NCBI GenBank assembly: GCA_020736575.1
Contig: JAGPYM010000078.1
Location: forward strand, 1-64,000
Origin: Thelonectria olida
Taxonomy: Eukaryota; Ascomycota; Sordariomycetes; Hypocreales; Nectriaceae
DNA: 64,000 nucleotides
Direction of reading: 5' to 3'
The position numbers and the translations under genes are program-made. How positions within the stretch are numbered: position 1 is the first letter of the stretch; the number at the start of each line of letters is the position of its first letter. The notes beneath the pieces were generated by a model. The model had not been told where the DNA came from. It did no database searches and saw only the letters and a program-made list of their open reading frames with translations. Of the stretch, positions 54,848 through 64,000 are shown in pieces.

Positions 54848-56636
54848 GGTGATGCTGTCTGGTTTGGTAGATATGTCGTATCGTGTAAGAAGGACTTGAC
54901 TGTAATCGATTACATGAATCCCCTTGGCTTGATATTGTTTTAGTAGATATGACTCAGCTATATAGGAATGCTAGAGACAGCGAAGTCCTTCAGTGGACTC
55001 AAGTTCGGCCCGAGTAGACGTACAGACACGCCGAGGCTTGGTATTCCATTCACGCCTCGGTTTAGGCCACCTGGTTCGCTCCACGAGGCAGCAGCTGATG
55101 AATCAATTGTTTTCGCTATCCAGACAAAAGATGCAAAGATGTAACTATCATGAGGAAGATGTTTACATGAATACTTCACTTGAGCAGCTGCATCACAGAG
55201 ATAAATCTCGTGAATGCGGAAGTGTATATTGGCAATGCTCCATTGATTTCTAAGGCCCCTCCCTCCCTGCTCCCGACATTAAAAGGCTCCCTCTTTTGCC
55301 AAACGAAGAGAGGCCATTATAGATACCACGCATTAGCGTAGTGCGCATGCCCTTTTTTCGTAGTGGCATAGCATCTCTCTGGACATCGGTATGTCTAGAG
55401 CCCTAGAAAGTCTTGTGTACGAAGAAATGTTCACAGAACGAAGCATCCGTCCCAGATATCACCAAGGCACGTGAGTCAATGAACAAGCTTCTGGATGAAT
55501 GAGGACTTCTCCGGTGTGCTGGTGATTTCTCGGATTTCTAATAACCCCACTCATCATTTCATTCAACCCGAGTGCTGAGAAATTGTCCGTCGGTGAGATC
55601 AACTCGCGCCTCCATCTGACGTAGTCAAAGTCCGACGGAGATTTACGCTCGCATGACCTTCACCATATCGAAACACCCAGACGGTTATCTCCGTCGGATA
55701 TCTGCTCCGACCTTGTCCCATGCCTCGACCCATGTCCCTCGAGCAAGCCCTCGCCTTGCCCCCCCGCACACGACCCTGGTCTCCCCGGATCCTCCTTGCA
55801 TCCCGTCCCCACGCCTCCACAGTTGGGCAGCCAGCCGCTTATCGCCGACGAGACTTCCCGTTCGATCGCTCGAAGCAGTCCAGCACTGCTGTCATGGCAT
55901 AGAGACGCAAACGTCTCGGGACGGTTCTATCTCCCTCAGCTTGTGCCGTCGCCGCGTCCGAGACGCCGAGTTCCCCCTTGTTCCAAGATCCGCTTTACAA
56001 AAACAGCCCTTTCGCCAAATGTTGCCAGGCCGAGGGCATTCTCGGGCTGACACTCAATACCCATCTCGCTCCCAATCGCAACTGCATTCTCTGACCCCGC
56101 AAGGGCAGCAACACTGCCGACCTCCATCGGCCCTGGCCAACCCGCTTGCAGCATCACAACATTAACGTTGATGGGTCATGGGTTCTGCGAGGTAACTCAG
56201 GACCATTTACGCCGAATTGGAATTGAGTTAATGTGCTAATACTTGTCGTCTGCATCTAGACCAAGAGCGTCGCGCGCATGCGAGGTATTAGCCTCCCTTT
56301 TAACGTCTCCATCATCGATCACTATATGGTCTATATATCTAACCTCATTCCCTGCAACATAATCTGAAGCATGTCTAAACACTCATGTCAAACTTTCATA
56401 GACAGCATCTCTATATACCTGCACTTCGATCCAGACTCTCTTATCACCCCCCTGATTCAACACAAAATATGGGCTAATATGTGCCCTTTAGACCTGCCAC
56501 GGACGAAAGGTATCTTATTCAGTCTATGCTTCATTTAAATCGCCGCCGCATGTCGATCAAGGCTACATTATGTGCCTCCTGCACCCTACCAGATCTGCGC
56601 ATTCCATGCGGCTTATTAACATTTCATCTTGCCTAG
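54848..56636. promoter_or_regulatory. Upstream region of the dienoyl-CoA isomerase-like gene and 5' flank of the CTF1-beta-like gene
   Basis: 1.8 kb. CCGAGG at 55031-55036 and CCTCGG at 55055-55060 form a pair 184-213 bp before the isomerase ATG. A further CCGAGG at 56030-56035 precedes the regulator gene. TCCGACGGAGAT (55631-55642) and its inverse ATCTCCGTCGGA (55687-55698) form a 12 bp inverted repeat. No gene is supported; the 170-codon plus frame at 55653 has no family likeness. Confidence 0.5.
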
Positions 56637-58721
56637 GTTAGATGTGACGCAACCAGTCTCGGGGTGCCTTGTACAAACTGTGCTGCCTTCCATATCAAAT
56701 GTCGTATCCGAACTCCAAAACCAAGGACGGCCAAGGGCGTCAGCAATCAGCCCAAGAACGCTGATGGGTATTATATTGACCACATGCCACTCATCTCGTT
56801 GCCTCATTTTGCAGTTTACTGACTATGAACTTATTTACAGCGACCGGCGCAATCGTACCGATCGGCTCCCCTCACGCTCAATAGCTCGACCCCTTTTCCA
56901 CTCCAACTCCACCCCTTTACTGGTAGGTAGCTATACAAAAAAGGAATAAGGGTGAGACAGTACCTACGTTGACCTTGTGTGACGCTCAAGAATACCGATG
57001 CTCCAATCACTGCAGCCGGCCGAGTCGCCTATCTTGGCGAATCCTCCAATATTGCCCTCCTTCAAGACGAACAGAGTTCTGCAAACTCCGGCCACTATCC
57101 GTTACCTGAAAACGTTCGAATCTCCCAGGCCAGCCTCGAAGGGCGTGACGGTGCCGAAGTCTACATCATACTGCATCAATCAGGCGCATTCCTGTTGCCT
57201 CCTCGATCCCTTTGCGATGAGCTTATCAAAGCCTACTTTGAATGGGTCCATCCTATTATTCCTATTATCAACCGAACCCGCTTTATGCGCCAGTATCGAG
57301 ATCCTGATGACTCCCCATCCTTACTCCTTCTCCAGTCTATCCTCCTAGCTGGCAGCCGTGCTTGTTGCAGTCCTGAGCTAGCGGATGCTAATGGCTCGAC
57401 AACTCCCGCAGGACTTGCTTTCTTTAAGCGTGCAAAAGCTCTATATGACGCAAACTACGAGACTGACAGGGTCACCATCGTGCAGTCACTCCTCCTCATG
57501 GGCTGGTACTGGGAGGGTCCTGACGATGTAACTAAGAATATCTATTACTGGAGTCACTTGGCTACAGCAGTCGCCCAGGGGTCGGGCATGCATCGCTCTG
57601 TTGAGCATTCACAGCTAAGCCGCTCTGACAAGAGGCTCTGGAAAAGAATCTGGTGGTCCCTGTTTACCCGTGACCGTTCTGTTGCTCTAGCACTAGGTCG
57701 GCCCGTTTCTATCAATCTTGACGATTCTGACGTGGAAGCGTTGACGGAAGCAGACTTTTTAGACGAGGACGAGTCAGATGGAGTCAGTGAGTGCCCACCC
57801 AACCCTGTACATATACAGTTCTTCCTGCAATACGTCAAGCTCTGCGAGATTATGGGAATTGTGCTATCACTGAAGCATTCGGTCACTTCTAAAGGCCAGC
57901 AACGAAGCGCCATTAACACTGCTCATGTAGCCTTGGCTGATTGGCTCCGACACTGTCCCATGATTGTATACTGGGCAATACCCCGACACCACTTTTGGTC
58001 AGCACTTCTTCACTCTCACTATTACACAATGCTTTGTCTCTTGTATCGAGCCCACATGCCACCCAGCGCCCCCCCACCGTTCCTTGAGCACTTTCCCTGC
58101 CCGGACGTCGCCCTCCGAGCCGCTGCCATGATCACCACGATTATTCAGAACCTTGCGGCTCATGGCCAGCTCCGCTTCTGCCCGCCCTTTATAGTCTACA
58201 GCCTCTTCTTGGCCATAAGCATGCATATACACAAAATCAAGTCACCTGTGCCTTCTATCCAGCAAGACGTAACGCAGGATAGACTTCGGACTTCTATGTC
58301 GGCCATGAAGGAACTTTCGCGGGTTTGGTGGGTAGGGAAGATGATTTATACTCTCTTGGAGTCCGTCATAGGGGAAATGGTGCTGGAGGAGAGATCGCAA
58401 CCGGCCACAGGCAGGCCACATCAGAAAATGTGTCAGCATCTTCCACAGCCGGAACAAAACGATCGACATTCTGACGCTCCGCCCGCAACGGTGTGTTTCG
58501 ACTCATCGCCAACGGAGACATCCATATGCCTCGAACACAACGCAAAAGGTTCAGCGTCGCCTGACAATGGCGAGGTGCACAACCAGGCTAGTCTGATTAC
58601 TGCTGTTGACGAAGATTGGTAAGTTTTAGACTTAGCCTGACTGCCATTGGTTGGGACTATAGTTGACGGTGTTAGGTTTCACTTCTTTGGTCTCGACGAA
58701 GTCATCAACTTTGGGGGATAG
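56637..58721 (+). CDS. CTF1-beta/FarB-like Zn2Cys6 transcription factor (5' end unresolved)
   Basis: Traceable exons: 56637-56767, 56841-56922, 56991-58618 and 58676-58721. The first gives VRCDATSLGVPCTNC and FHIKCRIRTPK, the second half of a Zn2Cys6 cluster as in cutinase transcription factors. The large exon is the fungal_trans domain: YFEWVHPIIPIINRTRFMRQ, VQSLLLMGWYWEGPDD, WWSLFTRDRSVALALGRP. The last exon adds WFHFFGLDEVINFGG. The expected first half (Cys-X2-Cys-X6) should lie in an upstream exon near 56550-56600, where CASC is readable, but no GT donor follows; so the start is unknown and the gene may be damaged. CTF1/FarB factors activate fatty-acid and peroxisomal genes through CCGAGG. 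Confidence 0.75.
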
Positions 58722-59939
58722 TCCCTGGAGCGGTTTGGTAGTTTGCAGAGCATGAGAAGGCCTTGGTTCTTAATAAGGCCGCCCCAATGGGAAATGGAAT
58801 TCAACCGTCACCTGTCCGTCTCATTGAAGCAAGGTTTCTCATTTCCCCGACTGTGGGCAACTGAATCGCGATACACTGAAGCCCCCTCTCCAATCACTCA
58901 GTCCGGCGTTTCTCAAGACGGCGGAGTTAATGCCACGTAAAAGAATGTGGAGCTTGTATACCTCCTCTCAGCTCATAACGCCCCATAGACATTCGTGATG
59001 GAACCTTCCCAAAGGTAGGTTCACTACGGTTCGAAGGATCAAGTCCGTGGCTCGAAGAGGTCGTATTACGTCTTCTCCGTGCCGCGGTCTCGGACACGGC
59101 CCGAAATTTCATTGTTCAGGTTCAGCCGAAGATGATTAATTACCTGAGTCTTAAACCCCGTTGGACTTTTGAGGCGCTCCTAGCGATTCCTTCTTGCCAC
59201 AGCGACGCGAGTCAGCAACCAAATGGAGATGCCGGGCTTTGGATGGTGAGGACCACAAACTCCGTCGGACATTTGTCATCAACGACAGGAGGCTTGTTCG
59301 CTAGTGGCAGGGATGGAGGCTTAGTTGACATGCCACAGACCAACTCACGAAACTAATCGGAACCCTCCTCACCCGATCTTACCAACGAAACGACCCCGCA
59401 CAGTTCCAGAGCACATTACAATGGAACGAGGATGCCGAGTATTGGGGGAGCTGGCTCAATCAACTGTCCGACGGATCTTGAGTTCGTCCACGACATTTTC
59501 AGTGTCGAGACTGCCATTTGCGTCTGGGCGATAACGCCATCATGTAGCCCCTCGTATTTTATGACGGCCAGGTATTAGTGCTGGCCATGCTCAGCCCCCC
59601 AAGTTTATGGGTCTCAGCTTGTCTGAGGAGGTGGATAATTTGAGTTGTTATCAACAAGATGATTTCTCAAGGCTCTATTCCTGCCAAGAAATAAATCGAG
59701 CAACTTTCACTGGGGGGCATTTCATTCAGCTAGCGTTAAAAAATGATGAAGCAACTCATTGAAAATTTCCACAGTCCGAATGCAGACCCGATACTCTGAT
59801 ATCATAAATATGTCCAAGTTTATCGTTCATTCGAATGGCAATCCAATATTTCCAAAGTCGGCTTAGATATCATACCCCGAGTGTTCTATCAACCGAGAGA
59901 GTCCTAGGTCAAAAGAGCAGAATACAGATGGAGAGCGCT
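58722..59939. other. 1.2 kb region without a supported gene
   Basis: A plus frame across about 58980-59354 (for example GSLRFEGSSPWLEEVVLRLL) reads like protein for about 120 codons but has no start, splice support or known family. The remainder shows nothing. Confidence 0.4.
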
Positions 59940-61058
59940 CTACATCTTTGACTCCGGCACAAGGAGGGTAAGCCTTTCCTTCAAAGCAATCTCCGCCTCC
60001 TTCTCAATCCTCCCGATCAGCTCATCACACGTCGGGATGTCGTGAATGAGTCCCATAACCTGTCCGGTTGTCCATACCTATTCGAGGTCGTCAGTAGCTA
60101 TCAGGGTCGGTTCAAATAGAGACTTTAACTTACGCCATAGTCCACATCTCCAGTGACAAACACCTCCTTGCCCCGCTTACCGCTAACAAACGGCGCGATG
60201 GCTTCAAACTGACCGGAAGTAGTCGTCTGTTCCACCTGCAGCGCTTCGAGCGCGACCTTGTTCTTGAAGAGCCGGGTTGTGTTTCTCCACCGGCGCAGCA
60301 GCAGTGTCGTGTCCGTCTCCTCTGCCTGGACAATGGCATTCTTAACGTTCACATGGACAGGCGCCTCAACTGTGCACATGAAGCGCGTACCCATGTTGAT
60401 GCCAGAGGCGCCAAGGCATAGCGCTGCAGCTAAACCGTAGCCATCAGCAAAGCCGCCGCTGGCAATGAACGGCACCTTGAGGGTCTGGCGAGCCTTGCTA
60501 AGAAGGATAAAATTGGTAATATCGCTTTCGCCGACATGGCCGCCACACTCGAATCCATCGATACTAAGGAAGTCAACGCCCAGCTTGACAGCGCTAAGGG
60601 CATGTCGGATAGTCGTGCACTTATGGAGGACCGTCACTCCAGCTTTCTTAAGCTGAGAGATAACAGGGCCAGGAGAATTGCCCGCTGTCTCGACGATGGT
60701 AACTCCTTCATCGACGATAGCCTGGGCATAAGCCCCGTAGTCGGGTGGCGTAATCGCAGGCAAAATGGTGATATTAACACCAAACGGTTTGCTGGTGAGT
60801 GACCGGCAGCGACGGATCTCTTCGCGCAGGGCGTCCGGAGTTGGAAATATCAGGGCGGTGATAATACCAAGCCCTCCAGCGTTAGAAACAGCAGAGGCGA
60901 GGTCAGCGGTTCCGACATGCATCATGCCACCCTGGACAACGGGCACTGAGCGAAAGTGTATAGTTAGTACTAGAGCCCCGGATCGCAAAATGTAGTGAAC
61001 ATGGACGGGGCAAACCTCTGATGCCCAGGCGGCGAGTTAGTTCAGTGGCAAACGGCAT
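59940..61058 (-). CDS. Nitronate monooxygenase (2-nitropropane dioxygenase-like)
   Basis: Exons (61058-61016, 60945-60134, 60077-59940) give 330 aa. FMN-binding TIM-barrel motifs: VPVVQGGMMHVGTADLASAV, SKPFGVNITIL, IVETAGNSPG, LHKCTTIRHA, SIDGFECGGHVGE (catalytic His region), PFIASGGFADGYGLAAAL and SGINMGTRFMCT. The last exon begins VWTTGQVMGLI. The C-terminus is PESKM; SKM is a good peroxisomal PTS1. Fungal members oxidise alkyl nitronates such as propionate-3-nitronate, or act as flavin oxidoreductases. The first donor (GTTTGC) is weak but required by the frame. A CCGAGG site lies 165 bp upstream. Confidence 0.92.
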
Positions 61059-61642
61059 GGTGTTTGACGAGGATGGAAAGACGACGATTGATCAGTTAGG
61101 TTGGGCAAAGAAAGCACTCTGGTTAGGAAATACTAGATGAGGTTCAAGAGAGGAAACGACGTCTTTTATCAACAATAATGTGAACGGATCTTGTTACTAA
61201 TGTAACCGAGCACGCCGCGGTACCGAGGCCAACTCGGGCCCGAACCTACACGACGCTGAGGCCCGCCGAGCTGGGTACCACAGAGGATAGAATACACAAT
61301 AACACCGTATAATCCTTAGCATAGGATACTTCCCACCGTAGAACATCATAAGACGCCGTGGTTTTGAATAGCAAACACCAAGCCTTCGGCTGCACGTGAA
61401 CTTGAAAGTCTCGGGACCGAGGAGGGTCTCGGGCCGCAGGTTGTTAAAGAGCTGGGGTTTACAGGACCAACAACGATCTAGAAGGAATGGGTCATTCCGA
61501 TGGGTTGCTTATAACAGATGCCGTTTCCTTCACTCGTCTTCCAACTCCCAAACATCCTTTCCGCATATCCGACGAGGCTCGGCTTTCGATTCCTTTCTTC
61601 TACGTGGAAACATCTAGACTATCTTCGAGTTCATCCCGCACA
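61059..61642. promoter_or_regulatory. Divergent promoter of nitronate monooxygenase and CoA ligase with two CCGAGG sites
   Basis: 584 bp. CCGAGG at 61223-61228 is 165 bp from the monooxygenase ATG; CCGAGG at 61417-61422 is 221 bp from the ligase ATG. GGTACC strings bracket a GC-rich stretch at about 61219-61278. Confidence 0.6.
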
Positions 61643-63741
61643 ATGGTGTTCATCCCCCCAGATTGGGTCTCTCAGCTGCCATGCGGTACGTTCACAGCAG
61701 ATGATGTCTCCATTGCCCAGCTCACAGTCCACCTAGACCCCCCCGACTCTATCTCAATCCCAGAATTCGTGAACAATGAAAAATATGGGCGATGTCCCAT
61801 CGCTAGGTCAAGGAATCCGTTTACTTGCTCTGTAACGGGCAAGAGCTTCACGGCTTCTCAAATGATCGAGCGGGAGGAATATCTAGCACGCGCAATCGCT
61901 CAAAACCTAGGCTATGATGCCCATGAGGGAACTGAATGGGACCGGGTTGTCGCGCTGTTCTCGCTAAATACCGTCTGTAACTAATGCTCCCTCTTCTTCT
62001 GCCGTATATTTACTTACGTCTCGGTACATACTCAAGATTGACTATATACCTTTGACTCACGCAGTACACCGCTTATCCAGCATTGTTACACCCGCTAGCG
62101 CTGCGTACTCGGTGTCAGAACTCGAACATCAGTTGAGGTCGTCCGGAGCTAATGCAATCTTTACGTGCATCCCTCTTCTTGATGTTGCACTCGCCGCGGC
62201 AAAGTCGGTTGGAATTCGCCATGATCGTATTTTTATCCTCTCAGTTCCTGGGTCCAATAAAAGGGTTCCCTTCAAGACGATTGACGATTTGGTGGAAGAG
62301 GGGAGGAGTCTTCCCGAACTGCAGCCCCTGAACTGGGCGCCCGGCCAAGGCGCCAGGCAGGTTGCATTCCTGAGTTACTCGAGTGGTACTTCCGGTTTAC
62401 CTGTGAGTTGTTATCTTTTCAAAATTTACTCCTCCGCTGATGGAACATACAGAAAGCCGTTAAGATCAGTCACCTCAATGTTATATCAAACATCATTCAG
62501 ATCAGCCAGTACAACTCGGTTGGCCGCCATGCCTCTGGAGTTAGTACCCTGGTGAGCCTGGGCCTCCTTCCGTTCTCGCATATTTTTGGTCTTGTGGTGG
62601 TTGCTCATTGTGGTAAATTTCCCTTCGCGCCAGATCCTTGAAGTCAAAAGATGTAGTACACCTACATCCAGATCTAACTCCTAATCCTCTCTAGGACTGT
62701 TCAGCGGAGATGAGGTCATTATCCTCCCTTCCTTTGAGCTTCAGTCGTTTCTCTCCGCAATTGAAAAATTCAGGATTGAGGTGATGCCTGTGGTACCTCC
62801 AATCCTGATTCAGTTGTTAAACAAACTTGATGATTGTGCAAAATACGACCTCAGCTCTATCCGAATCGTCTATACTGGTGCTGCTCCATTAGCGAGTGAG
62901 ACGGCGGAGGACGTACTAAAGGCGTTCCCCAAGTGGCGCATTTGTCAAGCATATGGTACATACATCTTACTACTCTACACGTCGACTTTTATTTCGCTAA
63001 TTCATAGTCCTAGGTTTAACTGAGACAGCAACAGGCGTTATAGCAACTAGCGAGCTGGATATCAGCTTTGGCTCGTCTGGCTCCCTTCTCCCAGGTGTGA
63101 GAGCTAAAATCGTCGATGCTGCTGGTAAAGAGGTCACGGAATATGAAACTCCTGGCGAATTACTCGTACAAAGCCCGTCTGTCGCCCTAGGTTATTTGAA
63201 CAATGAGCAGGCTACAGCTGAAACATTTGTGTTCCATTCTGATGGCCGGTGGATGAAGACGGGTGATGAAGTACTGGTGCGCAAGTCTCCAGAAGGGAAT
63301 GAGCATTTCGTGATCATAGACCGTATCAAGGAGCTCATCAAGGTGAAGGTACGTCTCCTAGCTTTATTCGTCTTCTTCTTAAAAACTAACCTATCGATTC
63401 TCTAATAGGGCCACCAAGTTGCGCCTGCGGAATTAGAGGCTCACCTACTCGCACATCCTTTTGTATCCGACTGCGCCGTCATCCAGATCCCTGATGACCA
63501 TGCTGGTGAAGTTCCTAAAGCTTTTATCGTCAAAGCTTCGGAGAGCAGCGGCAAACAGGAAGATGAGATAATTGCAAGCATCAATAGACACGTGGAGGAG
63601 CATAAAGCGAAATACAAGTGGCTGAAGGGCGGGATTGAAGTTATTGAAGTTATCCCGAAGAGCCCCAGCGGTAAAATTCTTCGGAGGCTATTACGGGATA
63701 AAGAAAAGAGGGCGAGAAAGGGTAAACAAGCAAGATTGTAA
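61643..63741 (+). CDS. 4-coumarate-CoA ligase-like acyl/aryl-CoA synthetase, peroxisomal
   Basis: Exons 61643-61972, 62037-62402, 62453-62612, 62695-62955, 63014-63348 and 63409-63741 give 594 aa. Motifs: FSLNTIDYIPLTHAVHR across the first intron, FLSYSSGTSGLPKAVKISH (phosphate loop, about 223-241), LLPFSHIFGLVVVAH, IVYTGAAPLA, CQAYGLTETATGV, RWMKTGDEVLV, DRIKELIKVKGHQVAPAELE and IPKSPSGKILRR with the adenylation lysine. The C-terminus GKQARL fits the PTS1 consensus (A-R-L). The enzyme activates an aromatic or fatty acid for peroxisomal beta-oxidation; the exact acid is unknown. It is divergent from the nitronate monooxygenase. Confidence 0.92.
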
Positions 63742-64000
63742 GCACAGAGCTAGGGATAGGGAAGATAGAAGACCTCGGAGCTTTCTTAATTTATAAGGCT
63801 GGTTTTTTATATTACTATTGACCATAAACAGAGTCGAAATGCTAGAGCACGGCTGGGGAATAGCGTTCGGCTCCGAGAGACTTGAAGAGCTTCCAAAGGT
63901 CTCAAAGTAAAGTATTAATATGTATGAAAAAAAAGAAAATTCTCGTTTTAATAAACAGGGGTGCAAGGAGAAGTTTATTATTATTATATAATATTAATAT

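Noticed and set aside
55653..56165. 170-codon frame as a gene
   Set aside because: Compositionally biased (R, S, P, H), no splice or family support.
59132..59356. Small gene upstream of the nitronate monooxygenase 3' end
   Set aside because: Protein-like for a short distance but no start context, family or splice sites.
1..64000. CRISPR arrays, operons, ribosome binding sites
   Set aside because: The sequence is eukaryotic (spliced genes); no regularly spaced repeats were found.

Overview
The window is nuclear DNA of a filamentous ascomycete. Genes carry one to five short introns (about 44-111 bp, GT-AG with one GC-AG case). The families present are typical of Pezizomycotina: Zn2Cys6 regulators, a Clr5-domain protein, NACHT/STAND and CHAT proteins, and NmrA-like reductases. 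The mix suggests Sordariomycetes, perhaps Hypocreales, but that is inference. All gene models below were built by eye from reading frames, splice sites and family motifs; exon sums were checked for frame. Several decayed loci and AT-rich patches show that transposition and point-mutational decay have acted here.

Region 1 (1-5 kb): the frameshifted tail of an MFS transporter, a relic hAT transposase, then mitochondrial proline dehydrogenase (minus) sharing a 655 bp intergenic region with an M20-family amidohydrolase (plus).

Region 2 (5-21 kb): an amino-acid-centred set with no NRPS or PKS. It holds an ornithine aminotransferase-type enzyme, an AMP-forming CoA ligase, an HpcH/HpaI aldolase divergent from an isopenicillin-N-synthase-like 2OG/Fe(II) oxygenase, a conserved protein of unknown function, a class V PLP enzyme, a TauD-type dioxygenase and a sulfotransferase-like P-loop protein. 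The order and enzyme types look like a small biosynthetic or catabolic pathway that I cannot match to a known one.

Region 3 (21-26 kb): a gene-poor stretch with a poly-C tract, an NmrA-like pseudogene with nonsense changes, an ankyrin fragment and a roughly 450 bp AT-rich block.

Region 4 (26-34.5 kb): an anion:cation-symporter-type MFS protein, a mitochondrial tricarboxylate carrier, a Zn2Cys6 regulator of the NirA/NIT-4 type and a PrpF-family isomerase. This combination parallels the carrier + aconitate isomerase + MFS exporter + regulator set of the Ustilago itaconate cluster, without the decarboxylase. It is the strongest candidate here for an undescribed tricarboxylate (aconitate-type) system.

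Region 5 (35-51 kb): a NACHT NTPase, a kinase-like relic, a secreted beta-lactamase-fold hydrolase, a Clr5-domain protein, a secreted TAP-like alpha/beta hydrolase, an FMN reductase and a broken TPR-CHAT gene, separated by long gene-poor gaps with short direct repeats and AT-rich sequence.

Region 6 (51-64 kb): fatty aldehyde dehydrogenase, dienoyl-CoA-isomerase-like protein, a CTF1-beta/FarB-like regulator, nitronate monooxygenase (ending SKM) and a 4-coumarate-CoA-ligase-like enzyme (ending ARL). All four enzyme genes have CCGAGG/CCTCGG, the FarA/FarB/CTF1 core site, 165-320 bp upstream of the start, so this looks like a fatty-acid or aryl/acyl chain degradation neighbourhood with its own regulator.
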